Shown: positions 44,427-54,909 of the stretch, in pieces
How the letters are laid out: the number at the start of each line of letters is the position of its first letter
Position numbering within the stretch: position 1 is the stretch's first letter
NCBI RefSeq assembly: GCF_902167145.1
Contig: NC_050097.1
Coordinates: 169,104,923 to 169,168,922, forward strand
From: Zea mays
Taxonomy: Eukaryota > Streptophyta > Magnoliopsida > Poales > Poaceae
DNA: 64,000 bases
Direction of reading: 5' to 3'
Notes under the pieces: generated by a model
Database searches by the model: none
Seen by the model: only the letters and a program-made list of their open reading frames with translations
Told to the model about the DNA's origin: nothing
Position numbers and translations under genes: made by a program

Positions 44427-44673
44427 TTAGGTGTCGCGGACGGTCCGCCGCAAAGGCCCGGACGGTCCGCGCTTGGCCTGTTTTTCCAAAAAGCTTCTCC
44501 TGTCCGGAATAATCTACGGTATTCTGGACAGTCGATTTAGAATAGTTGTAGATGAACATTTGACACCTATAGAACACATAATCTAGAGCAAACTAGTTAG
44601 TCCAATTATTTGTGTTGGGCAATTCAACCACCAAAATCATTTAGGAAAAAGGTGTAAGCCTATTTCCCTTTCA
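44427..44673 (-). repeat. E7 3' LTR, inner part (right of E8)
   Basis: The LTR continues with GGACGGTCCGC motifs and ends (LTR start) at 44673, the reverse of TGAAAGGGAAATAGGC, nearly identical to the E1 LTR start. Confidence 0.9.
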
Positions 44674-45493
44674 ATCTCCCCCTTTTTGGTGATTGATGCC
44701 AACACAAACCAAAGCAAATATATAAGTGCAGTATTGAACTAGTTTGCATAATGTAAGTGCAAAGGTTACTTGGAATTAAACCAATATTTATTTCATATGA
44801 TATGCATGGATGCTTTCTTCATATTTAACATTTTGGACCACGCTTGCACCACTTGTTTTGTTTTTGTAAACTCTTTTTGGAAATTCTTTTCAAAGTCTTT
44901 TGCACATAGTCAAGGTAAATGAGTAAGATTTCAAGAAGCATTTTTAAGATTTGAAATTTTCTCCCCTGTTTTAAATGATTTTCCTTTGACTAAACAAAAC
45001 TCCCCCTCAATGAAATTCTCCTCTTAGTGTTCAAGAGGGTTTTAGATACTAATTTTGAAAGGGGCTATACCAATTTGAAAATGTTATCAAAAATAAGATA
45101 CCAATTGAAAAACCTTCTTTTAATACAAATTTGAAAGACTACATTTTTTAAATTGGTGGTGGTGCGGTCCTTTTGCTTTGGGATAATACTTTCCCCCCTT
45201 TGGCATGAATCGCCAAAAAACGGATACTCATGAGTGAAATATAAGCCCTTCCCAAACTTTCTCCCCCTTTGGCAAATAATATGTGAGTGAAGATTATACA
45301 AAATTGGAGAGCGGTGCGGAGCGACGACGAAGGATGAATAATTCGGTGGAGTGGGGTGGAAGCCTTGTCGTCGCCGAAGACTCCAATTCCCTTTCAATCT
45401 ATGACTTAGCATGAAATGCACTTGAAACCACATTAGTCATAGCACATGAAAGAGAGATAATCAAAGGTATAAATGAGCTATGTGTGCAAAATA
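44674..45493 (-). other. E7 post-pol spacer with multiplied polypurine tracts
   Basis: On the minus strand, purine tracts of the AAGGGGGAG type occur next to the LTR (44675-44690) and near 44962, 45000, 45195 and 45262. The segment is collinear with 1569-2388 of E1. No gene. Confidence 0.8.
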
Positions 45494-46629
45494 TCAATCA
45501 AAATTCCTAGAATCAAGAATATTTAGCTCATGCCTAAGTTTGGTAAAAGTTTGCTCATCTAATGGCTTAGTAAAGATATCGGTTAATTGTTCTTTGGTGT
45601 TGATATAAGCAATCTCGATATCTCCCTTTTGTTGGTGATCCCTCAAAAAGTAATATCGAACGGCTATGTGTTTAGTGCGACTGTGCTCAACGGGATTATC
45701 CACCATGAGAATTGCACTCTCATTATCACATAGAAGAGGAACTTTGGTCAATTTGTAACCATAGTCCCTAAGGGTTTGCCTCATCCAAAGCAATTGCGCG
45801 CAACAATGGCCTGCGGCAATGTACTCGGCTTCGGCGGTAGAAAGAGCTACAGAATTTTGCTTCTTTGAAGCCCAAGACACTAGAGATCTTCCCAAGAACT
45901 GGCAAGTCCCTGATGTGCTCTTTCTATCAATCTTACACCCTGCCCAATCAGCATCGGAATATCCAATTAAATCAAAAGTGGATCCTCTAGGGTACCAAAG
46001 GCCAAACTTAGGAGTATAAACTAAATATCTCAAGATTCGTTTCACGGCCCTAAGGTGAACTTCCTTAGGATCGGCTTGGAATCTTGCACACATGCATACG
46101 GACAGCATAATATCCGGTCGAGATGCACATAAATAGAGTAAAGATCCTATCATCGACCGCTATACCTTTTGATCTACGGATTTACCTCCCGTGTCGAGGT
46201 CGAGATGCCCATTGGTTCCTATGGGTGTCTTGATGGGCTTGGCATCCTTCATCCCAAACTTGGTTAGAATGTCTTGAATATACTTTGTTTGGCTAATGAA
46301 GGTGCCCTCTTGGAGTTGCTTCACTTGAAATCCTAAGAAATACTTCAACTCCCCCATCATAGACATCTCGAATTTTTGTGTCATGATCCTACCAAACTCT
46401 TCACATGTAGATTCGTTAGTAGATCCAAATATGATATCGTCAACATAAATTTGGCATACAAACAAATCATTTGCAAGTGTTTTAGTAAAGAGAGTATGAT
46501 TGGCCTTTCCGACTTTGAAGCCATTAGTGATAAGAAAATCTCTTAGGCATTCATACCATGCTCTTGGGGCTTGCTTGAGCCCATAAAGCGCCTTAGAGAG
46601 TTTATAAACATGGTTAGGGTACTTACTAT
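45494..46629 (-). pseudogene. E7 pol, C-terminal part: reverse transcriptase (second half) and RNase H
   Basis: On the minus strand from the E9 insertion point at 46629. [18 protein letters not shown] leads to the catalytic YVDDIIFG near 46440 and the [18 protein letters not shown] block. A single in-frame TAG at 46160-46162, where E1 has Tyr, interrupts the protein. RNase H follows with [17 protein letters not shown] and TKPLDEQTF, ending at the stop near 45494. Highly similar to E1. The first half of the enzyme is at 60565-61767, 14 kb away because of E9. Confidence 0.92.
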
Positions 46630-48310
46630 TGTCGGGGACCATAATTAGGGGTACCCTCAAGACGCCTAATTCTCAGCTGGTAACCCCCATCAGCATAAAG
46701 CTGCAAAGGCCTGATGGGCATGATTAAGTCAGGGATCAGTCCACACGAGTGACTCGATCACGCTTCACCCGAGCCTAGCCTCGGCCGAAGGCAGCCGACC
46801 TCGAGAGACTTCCGTCTCGCCCGAGGCCCCCTTTTTATGGCGGACACATCACCGGCTCGCCCAAGGCCTTGGCTTCGCTCAGAAGCAACCTTGACTAAAT
46901 CACCACACCGACTGACCAAATTGCAGGGGCATTTAACGCACAGGAGGCCTGACACCTCTATCCTAACACGCGCCTCCGGCAGAGCCGAGGTGACCGTCGT
47001 CACTCCACCGCTCCACTGGCCAGTCTGACAGAAGGACAGCGCCGCCTGCGCCACTCCGACTGCAGCGCCACTCGACAGAGTAAGTCTGACAGGCAGTCAA
47101 GCCTCGACAAAGGCGCCACGGCGAACTCCGCTCCGCCCGACCCCAGGGCTCGGACTCGGGCTAAGACCCGGAAGACGGCGAACTCCGCTCCGCCCGACCC
47201 CAGGGCTCGGACTCGGGCTAAGACCCGGAAGACGGCGAACTCCGCTCCGCCCGACCCCAGGGCTCGGACTCGGGCTAAGACCCGGAAGACGGCGAACTCC
47301 GCTCCGCCCGACCCCAGGGCTCGGACTCGGGCTAAGACCCGGAAGACGGCGAACTCCGCTCCGCCCGACCCCAGGGCTCGGACTCGGGCTAAGACCCGGA
47401 AGACGGCGAACTCCGCTCCGCCCGACCCCAGGGCTCGGACTCGGGCTAAGACCCGGAAGACGACGAAACTCCGCCTCGCCCGACCCCAGGGCTCGGACTC
47501 CGCCCTGGCCTCGGCCGAACGACTTCCGCCTCGACCGACCCCTTGGCTCGGGCTCGGCCACGGCAACAGAAGGCAGACTCAACCTCGGCTTCGGAGGAAA
47601 CCCCACGTCGCCCTGCCTAGGGCACAGACCGCCACGTCAACAGGAGGCGCCATCATCATCCCACCCCGAATCGACTCGGGTCACGGAGAACAAGACCGGC
47701 GTCTCATCCGGCCAGCTCCGCCAGAGGGGCAATGATGGCGCTCCACAAGCTCTATGACGACGGCGGCCCCTAGCTCTCTTACGGAAGCAGGACAACGTCA
47801 GCAGGGACTCGACCGCTCCAACAGCTGTCCCTCCATCAGGCTCCGCCGCACCTCCAACAGCCACGACATCACGCCAGCAGGGTGCCCAGATCTCTCCGGC
47901 TACCACATTGGCATGTACCTAGGGCGCTAGCTCTCCCTCCGCTAGACACGTAGCACTCTGCTACATCCCCATTGTACACCTGGATCCTCTCCTTACGACT
48001 ATAAAAGGAAGGACCAGGGCCTTCTCAGAGGAGGTTGGCCGCGCGGGACCGAGGACGGGACAGGCGCTCTCTTGGGGCCGCTCGCTTCCCTCACCCGCGT
48101 GGACGCTTGTAACCCCCCTACTGCAAGCGCACCTGACCTGGGCGCGGGACGAACACGAAGGCCGCGGGACTTCCACCTCTCTCACGCTCGGCTCCGGCCG
48201 CCTCGCCTCTCCCCCCTTCGCGCTCGCCCACGCGCTCGACCCATCTGGGCTGGGGCACGCAGCACACTCACTCGTCGGCTTAGGGACCCCCCTGTCTCGA
48301 AACGCCGACA
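46630..48310 (+). repeat. E9 5' LTR
   Basis: 1681 bp, TGTCGGGGACC to GAAACGCCGACA. Six copies of a 57-bp repeat at about 47117-47462. TATA box (TATAAAA) at about 48000-48006. Confidence 0.95.
47117..47462 (+). repeat. 57-bp tandem repeat, six copies (E9 5' LTR)
   Basis: Unit ACGGCGAACTCCGCTCCGCC-CGACCCCAGGGCTCGG-ACTCGGGCTAAGACCCGGAAG, essentially identical between copies, with degenerate flanking copies. The 3' LTR has five (from about 59428). It lies in U3, 540-880 bp upstream of the TATA box. Confidence 0.93.
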
Positions 48311-48312
48311 GT

Positions 48313-48330
48313 TGGCGCGCCAGGTAGGGG
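48313..48330 (+). promoter_or_regulatory. E9 primer binding site
   Basis: TGGCGCGCCAGGTAGGGG two bases after the 5' LTR, a form common in grass Tat elements. I do not assign the tRNA. Confidence 0.8.
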
Positions 48331-48370
48331 CACGCTGCGTGCTGACGAACAGCTCCCCGTCAAGCTCCAG

Positions 48371-50251
48371 ATGGGCAGTCTCCAGCAACCTCTCCGGCCC
48401 GGGACGGTGCTTCGTTTCGGGACTCTTGAGTTCATGTCCTTCGACGGCAGCTACGACATGACACTTCTTCCACCGCCGCGCGACTACGACAATGGCGGCC
48501 GACAACCCGCCCGCCGGCGGCGGAATCGACGACGTCTACCCCGCGTGGTGGAAGAGCAACATTCGGGCTCGCTCCGTTCTCTCCCCCGCCAACGGAGGAG
48601 GAGGCGGGGCCGTCAAGGCCAGACGGGAGGCCACGCTTCGCCGGCCGTCGAGCGAATCGACGCCCCCGACGCCCCGATGGAAGGCACGCCGGACGTCGAC
48701 CTCGCGTTCGAGACGGAGGCAAGCGCCGTCCCCCCGCGGCACGCTGACCCCGAGCAAGAAGACGACGCCGGCGCGCTCGCGGAAAGCCTGCAGGACGTCG
48801 CCCTCGAACCAGAGACGACGGCGCAACCAGTCCCCGATGTGGCTACGTCGCTCCTCGTCGACCAAAAGGTAACGACTAACTCCCATCTTGCGTCATTTCG
48901 ACTCGGCCTCAACCCGCCAAACGACCTCGTTTTGGCGGGCGCTCTCATTGAGGCGAGTGCAACCCCACTGAGGTTCTGTATGCGGTCGCCTTGGGACCGA
49001 CTGATGGACGTCTCGACCTACGGGCCCTCCGGGTCCGAGGAAGACGACGATCCCAGCATCGGTTGGGATTTCTCCGGACGTGGCAACCCCAGTGCCATGC
49101 GGGACTTCATGACCGCATGTGACTACTGTCTATCCGACCGTTCCGACGGAAGCCGCAGCCTCGGTGACGAGAGCTGCGGCCCAAGCCGCGAATGTTTCCA
49201 CATCGAGCTAGGGGATCCCACCGAAGGCAACCATCTTGGCATGCCGGAGGATGGTGATCTCCCTAGGCCGGTGCCTCGCGCCGACATCCCACGGGAGCTA
49301 GCTGTGGTCCCCGCTCCGGCGGGGGGTTACGACCCACAACTCGAGCAAGTCCGCGAGGCGCAGGCCAGGCTCAACGAGGGAACAGGGGCGCTTGAGCCGA
49401 TCCGTCGGGACGCCGGACAGGCATGGGTGGGCCAACCCCTGGCCGGAGAAATACGTCATCTGCCCCAAGGTCTCCAGCACCGCGTCGCCAACGACGTCAG
49501 GATCAGGCCGCCGCCCGCATCCAGCGGGGTCGGTCAGAACCTGGTGACCGCAGCGATGCTCATCCGCGCGATGCCGGAGCCGTCAACCACCGAGGGGCGG
49601 CGAATACAGGGAGAACTCAAGAATCTCCTGGAAGGCGCTGCGGCCCGGCGGGCCGAGAGCACTGCATCCCGGAGGCAAGGATATCCCTCGGAACCTCATG
49701 CCGCGACTTCCCGATTCATGCGGGAGGCCTCGGTCTACACCGGGCGCACGCGCAACACTGCGCCTGCGGCCCCGGGCCACCTCGGCAACGAGCACCATCG
49801 ACGCGACCGTCGGGCTCATCTCGACGAAAGGGTGCGCCGAGGCTACCACCCCAGGCGTGGGGGGCGCTACGACAGCGGGGAGGATCGGAGTCCTTCGCCC
49901 GAACCACCCGGTCCGCAGGCCTTCAGTCGGGCCATCCGACGGGCGCCATTCCCGACCCGGTTCCGACCCCCGACTACTATCACAAAGTACTCGGGGGAAA
50001 CGAGACCGGAACTGTGGCTCGCGGACTACCGCCTTGCCTGCCAACTGGGCGGAACGGACGACGACAACCTCGTCATCCGCAACCTCCCCCTGTTCCTCTC
50101 CGACACTGCTCGCGCCTGGTTGGAGCACCTGCCTCCGGGGCAGATTTCCAACTGGGACGACTTGGTCCAAGCCTTCGCTGGCAATTTCCAGGGCACATAC
50201 GTGCGCCCCGGGAACTCCTGGGACCTTCGAAGCTGCCGGCAACAGCCGGGG
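48371..50251 (+). pseudogene. E9 gag, with frame breaks
   Basis: The longest frame begins at 48371, but its Arg-rich first 90 residues look like a wrong frame. A start at 48492 (MAADNPPAGGG) with a shift near 48655 fits the family better. From there the frame gives MEGTPDVDLAFETEASAVPP and LASFRLGLNPPN, and then the capsid core LWLADYRLACQLGG, DTARAWLEHLPPG and FQGTYVRPG. At 50248-50251, in a short G run, the frame is lost by one base and coding continues in the pol frame (RRFSKQRTELPNITD). It would form the particle shell. The break could be a real mutation or a base-calling error. Confidence 0.85.
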
Positions 50252-51618
50252 AGTCGCTCCGGGACTACATCCGGCGATTCTCGAAGCAGCGCACCGAGCT
50301 GCCCAACATCACCGACTCGGATGTCATCGGCGCGTTCCTCGCCGGCACCACTTGCCGCGACCTGGTGAGCAAGCTGGGTCGCAAAACCCCCACCAGGGCG
50401 AGCGAGCTGATGGACATCGCCACCAAGTTCGCCTCCGGCCAGGAGGCGGTCGAGGCTATCTTCCGAAAGGACAAGCAGCCCCAGGGCCGCCCGTCGGAAG
50501 AAGCTCCCGAGGCGTCTGCTCCGCGCGGCGCCAAGAAGAAAGGCAAGAAGAAGTCGCAATCGAAACGCGACGCCGCAGACGCGGACCTTGTCGCCGCCGC
50601 CGAGTATAAGAACCCTCGGAAGCCCCCCGGAGGTGCAAACCTCTTCGACAAGATGCTCAAGGAGCCGTGCCCCTACCATCAGGGGCCCGTCAAGCACACC
50701 CTCGAGGAGTGCGTTATGCTTCGGCGTCATTTCCACAGGGTCGGGCCACCCGCCGAGGGTGGCAGGGCCCACGACGACGACAAGAACGAAGAACACCCAG
50801 CAGGGGGGTTCCCCGAGGTCCGCGACTGCTTCATGATCTATGGAGGGCATGCGGCGAATACCTCGGCTCGGCACCGCAAGCAAGAGCGCCGGGAGGTCTG
50901 CTCGGTGAAGGTGGCGGCGCCAGTCTACCTAGACTGGTCCGACAAGCCCATCACTTTCGACCGGGCCGACCACCCCGACCATGTGCCGAGCCCGGGGAAA
51001 TACCCGCTCGTCGTCGACCCCGTTGTCGGCGATGTCAGGCTCACCAAGGTCCTGATGGACGGGGGCAGCTGCCTCAACATCATCTACGCCGAGACCCTCA
51101 AGCTTCTGCGCGTCGATCCGTCCTCCGTCCGAGCAGGCGCTGCGCCCTTCCACGGGATCATCCCTGGGAAGCGCGTCCAGCCCCTCGGGCGACTCGATCT
51201 CCCAGTCTGCTTTGGGACACCCTCCAACTTCCGAAGGGAGACCCTGACGTTCGAAGTGGTCGGGTTCCGAGGAACCTACCACGCCGTGCTAGGGAGGCCA
51301 TGCTACGCGAAGTTCATGGCCGTCCCCAACTACACCTACCTGAAGCTCAAGATGCCGGGCCCCAACGGGGTCATCACCGTCGGCCCCACGTACAAACACG
51401 CGTTCGAATGCGACGTGGAGTGCGTGGAGTACGCCGAGGCCCTCGCCGAGTCCGAGGCCCTCATCGCCGACCTGGAGAACCTCACCAAGGAGGTCCCAGA
51501 CGTGAAGCGCCATGCCTGCAACTTCGAGCCAGCGGAGACGGTCAAGGCCGTCCCCCTCGACCCCAGCGGCGACACCACCAAGCAGATCCGGATCGGTTCC
51601 GGGCTCGACCCCAAATAG
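50252..51618 (+). CDS. E9 gag C-terminus and aspartic protease, ending at an in-frame TAG
   Basis: The frame continues gag with FRKDKQPQGRPSEEAPEASA, a Lys-rich patch and CPYHQGPVKHTLEEC, the reduced zinc-binding region of Tat gag. The protease follows: KVLMDGGSCLNIIYAETLKLL, with the catalytic Asp at 51058-51060 in a DGGS context, and the RRETLTFEVVGFRGTYHAVLG block. A TAG at 51616-51618 ends the frame exactly at the protease-reverse transcriptase border; coding resumes in the same frame. Confidence 0.88.
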
Positions 51619-52896
51619 GAAGCAGTGCTCGTCGACTTTCTCCGCGCAAACGCCGACGTCTTTGCGTGGAGTCCCTCGGACATGCCCGGCATACCGAGGG
51701 ATGTCGCCGAGCACTCGCTGGATATTCGGGCCGGAGCCCGACCCGTCAGGCAGCCTCTGCGCCGATTCGACAAGGAGAAGCGCAGAGCGATTGGCGAAGA
51801 GATCCACAAGCTAATGGCGGCAGGGTTCATCAAAGAGGTATTCCATCCCGAATGGCTTGCCAACCCTGTGCTTGTGAGGAAGAAAGGGGGGAAATGGCGG
51901 ATGTGTGTAGACTACACTGGTCTCAACAAAGCATGTCCGAAGGTTCCCTACCCTCTGCCTCGCATCGACCAAATCGTGGATTCCACTGCTGGGTGCGAAA
52001 CCCTGTCCTTCCTCGATGCCTACTCGGGGTATCACCAGATCCGGATGAAAGAGTCCGACCGGCTCGCGACTTCTTTCATCACGCCGTTCGGCATGTACTG
52101 CTACATCACCATGCCGTTCGGCCTGAGGAATGCAGGCGCGACGTACCAGCGGTGCATGAACCATGTGTTCGGCGAACACATCGGTCGCACAGTCGAGGCC
52201 TACGTCGATGACATCGTGGTCAAGACACGGAAGGCTCCCAACCTCCTCTCCGACCTTGAAGTGACATTCCGGTGTCTCAAGGCGAAAGGAGTCAAGCTTA
52301 ATCCTGAGAAGTGTGTCTTCGGGGTGCCCCGAGGCATGCTCCTAGGGTTCATCGTCTCTGAGCGAGGCATCGAGGCCAACCCGGAGAAGATTGCGGCCAT
52401 CACCAGCATGGGACCCATCAAGGACTTAAAAGGGGTACAGAGGGTCATGGGATGCCTCGCGGCCCTGAGCCGCTTCATCTCACGCCTCGGCGAAAGAGGT
52501 CTGCCTCTGTACCGCCTCTTAAGGAAGGCCGAGTGTTTCGTTTGGACCCCTGAGGCCGAGGAAGCCCTCGGCAACCTGAAGGCGCTCCTTACAAAGGCGC
52601 CAGTCTTGGTGCCGCCGGCGGACGGAGAAACCCTCTTGGTCTACGTCGCCGCGACCACTCAGGTGGTTAGCGCCGCGATTGTGGTCGAAAGGCAGGAGGA
52701 AGGGCATACATTGCCCGTTCAGAGGCCGGTCTACTTCATCAGCGAAGTGCTGTCCGAGACTAAGATCCGCTACCCACAAGTTCAAAAGCTGCTGTATGCT
52801 GTGATCCTGACGAGGCGGAAGCTACGACACTACTTCGAGTCCCATCCGGTAACTGTGGTGTCATCCTTCCCCCTGGGGGAGATCATCCAGTGCTGA
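51619..52896 (+). CDS. E9 reverse transcriptase
   Basis: Same frame as the preceding part. Gypsy reverse transcriptase motifs in order: FIKEVFHPEWLANPVLV, WRMCVDYTGLNKACPK, SFLDAYSGYHQI, FGLRNAGATYQRCMN, the catalytic YVDDIVVK at 52201 and LGFIVSERGIEANPEKI. The RNase H-like connection starts with FVWTPEAEEALGNLK. A TGA at 52894-52896 interrupts between this connection and the downstream RNase H. All catalytic aspartates are present. Confidence 0.92.
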   Translation, partial: EAVLVDFLRANADVFAWSPSDMPGIPRDVAEHSLDIRAGARPVRQPLRRFDKEKRRAIGEEIHKLMAAGFIKEVFHPEWLANPVLVRKKGGKWRMCVDYTGLNKACPKVPYPLPRIDQIVDSTAGCETLSFLDAYSGYHQIRMKESDRLATSFITPFGMYCYITMPFGLRNAGATYQRCMNHVFGEHIGRTVEAYVDDIVVKTRKAPNLLSDLEVTFRCLKAKGVKLNPEKCVFGVPRGMLLGFIVSERGIEANPEKIAAITSMGPIKDLKGVQRVMGCLAALSRFISRLGERGLPLYRLLRKAECFVWTPEAEEALGNLKALLTKAPVLVPPADGETLLVYVAATTQVVSAAIVVERQEEGHTLPVQRPVYFISEVLSETKIRYPQVQKLLYAVILTRRKLRHYFESHPVTVVSSFPLGEIIQC

Positions 52897-54909
52897 GAGG
52901 CCTCGGGCAGGATCGCAAAGTGGGCAGTGGAGATCATGGGCGAAACGATCTCGTTCGCCCCTCGGAAGGCCATCAAGTCCCAAGTGTTGGCGGATTTCGT
53001 GGCTGAATGGGTCGACACCCAACTACCAACGACTCCGATCCAACCGGAGCTCTGGACCATGTTTTTCGACGGGTCGCTGATGAAGACGGGGGCCGGTGCG
53101 GGCCTTCTCTTCATCTCGCCCCTCGGAAAGCACTTGCGCTACGCGCTGCGCCTCCACTTCCCGGCGTCCAACAATGTGGCCGAGTACGAAGCTCTGGTCA
53201 ATGGATTGCGGATCGCCATCGAGCTAGGGGTCAGACGCCTCGACGCCCGCGGTGATTCGCGGCTCATCATCGACCAAGTCATGAAGAACTCCCACTGCCG
53301 CGACCCGAAGATGGAGGCCTACTGCGACGAGGTTCGGCGCCTGGAAGACAAGTTCTTCGGGCTCGAGCTCAACCACATCGCTCGGCGCTACAACGAAACC
53401 GCAGACGAGCTGGCCAAGATAGCCTCGGGGCGAACGACAGTCCCCCCGGACGTCTTCTCCCGGGATCTGCATCAACCCTCCGTCAAGCTCGACGACGCGC
53501 CCGAGCCTGAGGTACCCTCGGCTCAGCCCGAGGTACCCTCGGCTCAGCCCGAGGTATCCTCGGCTCAGCCCAAGGTACCCTCGGCTCAGCCCGAGGTACC
53601 CTCGGCCCCCGAGGGCGGGGCGTTGAACGTCGAGGAAGGGCAGAGCGGGGCCATGCCAGACCAAGATTGGCAGGCCCCATACCTGCAATATCTCCGTCGA
53701 GGAGAGCTACCCCTCGACCAAGTCGAGGCTCGGCGGGTAGCGCGACGCGCCAAGTCATTCGTCTTGCTGGGCGACGAAGAGGAACTCTACCATCGCAGCC
53801 CCTCGGGCATCCTCCAGCGATGCATCCCCATCGCCGAAGGTCGGGAACTGCTGCAAGAAGTACACTCGGGGGCTTGCGGCCACCACGCAGCACCCCGAGC
53901 CCTTGTTGGAAATGCCTTCCGGCAAGGCTTCTACTGGCCAACGGCGGTGGCTGACGCCACTAGAATTGTCCGCACCTGCGAAGGGTGCCAATTCTATGCG
54001 AAGCGGACACACCTGCCCGCTCAGGCTCTGCAGACAATACCCATCACCTGGCCCTTCGCTGTATGGGGTCTGGACCTCGTCGGTCCCTTGCAGAAGGCGC
54101 CCGGGGGCTACACGCACCTGCTGGTCGCCATCGACAAATTCTCCAAGTGGATCGAGGTCCGACCCCTGAACAACATCAGGTCCGAGCAGGCGGTGGCATT
54201 CTTCACCAACATCATCCATCGCTTCGGGGTCCCGAACTCCATCATCACCGACAACAGCACCCAGTTCACCGGCAAAAAATTCTTGGATTTTTGCGAAGAT
54301 CACCATATCCGGGTGGACTGGGCCGCCGTGGCTCATCCCATGTCGAATGGGCAGGTAGAGCGTGCCAACGGCATGATTCTACAAGGGCTCAAGCCTCGGA
54401 TCTACAACGACCTCAACAAGTTCGGCAGGCGATGGATGAAGGAACTCCCCTCGGTGGTCTGGAGCCTAAGGACGACGCCGAGTCGTGCCACGGGCTTCAC
54501 GCCGTTTTTCCTGGTCTACGGGGCTGAAGCTATCTTGCCCACTGACCTGGAATACGGCTCCCCAAGGGCGAGGGCCTACACCGAACAAAGCAACCAAGCC
54601 AGCCGAGAGGAATCGCTGGACCAGTTGGAGGAAGCTCGGGACAGGGCCTTACTACACTCGGCGCGGTACCAACAGTCCCTGCGACGCTACCACGCCCGAG
54701 GGGTCCGGTCCCGAGAACTCCAGGTGGGCGACCTGGTGCTTCGGCTGCGACAAGACGCCCGAGGGAGGCACAAGCTCACGCCCCCCTGGGAAGGGCCATT
54801 CGTCATCGCCAAAGTTCTGAAGCCCGGAACATACAAGCTGGCCAGCAATCAAGGCGAGATCTACGGCAACGCTTGGAACATCAAACAGCTACGTCGCTTC
54901 TATCCTTAA
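52897..54909 (+). CDS. E9 RNase H and integrase
   Basis: Same frame after the TGA. RNase H has MFFDGSLMKTGAGAG (Asp at 53068), NVAEYEALVNGL and a DARGDSRLIIDQV block. A linker with five 21-bp repeats (53509-53613) follows. The integrase zinc region HSGACGHHAAPRALVGN to CEGCQFY is at 53860-54000, and the catalytic core has VWGLDLVGPL (54064), FGVPNSIITDNSTQF and HPMSNGQVERANG. The C-terminus carries WEGPFVIAKVLKPGTYKL and ends in LRRFYP at the TAA 54907-54909. Complete apart from the upstream stops. Confidence 0.93.
   Translation, partial: EASGRIAKWAVEIMGETISFAPRKAIKSQVLADFVAEWVDTQLPTTPIQPELWTMFFDGSLMKTGAGAGLLFISPLGKHLRYALRLHFPASNNVAEYEALVNGLRIAIELGVRRLDARGDSRLIIDQVMKNSHCRDPKMEAYCDEVRRLEDKFFGLELNHIARRYNETADELAKIASGRTTVPPDVFSRDLHQPSVKLDDAPEPEVPSAQPEVPSAQPEVSSAQPKVPSAQPEVPSAPEGGALNVEEGQSGAMPDQDWQAPYLQYLRRGELPLDQVEARRVARRAKSFVLLGDEEELYHRSPSGILQRCIPIAEGRELLQEVHSGACGHHAAPRALVGNAFRQGFYWPTAVADATRIVRTCEGCQFYAKRTHLPAQALQTIPITWPFAVWGLDLVGPLQKAPGGYTHLLVAIDKFSKWIEVRPLNNIRSEQAVAFFTNIIHRFGVPNSIITDNSTQFTGKKFLDFCEDHHIRVDWAAVAHPMSNGQVERANGMILQGLKPRIYNDLNKFGRRWMKELPSVVWSLRTTPSRATGFTPFFLVYGAEAILPTDLEYGSPRARAYTEQSNQASREESLDQLEEARDRALLHSARYQQSLRRYHARGVRSRELQVGDLVLRLRQDARGRHKLTPPWEGPFVIAKVLKPGTYKLASNQGEIYGNAWNIKQLRRFYP
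53509..53613 (+). repeat. In-frame 21-bp minisatellite in E9 pol
   Basis: Five units encoding EVPSAQP with small changes (EVSSAQP, KVPSAQP, EVPSAPE) in the linker between RNase H and integrase. The length keeps the frame. Confidence 0.92.

Noticed and set aside
47000..47606. Minus-strand frames of 169-188 codons with 19-residue repeats in the E9 LTRs (also 59311-59860)
   Set aside because: They arise because the 57-bp tandem repeat is a multiple of three and lacks stops; the unit has no protein-like support.
49423..50250. First part of the 731-codon frame in E9 as a separate protein
   Set aside because: Before 50251 this frame is out of register with gag and has Arg/Pro-rich noise; only the part after the frame break is real.
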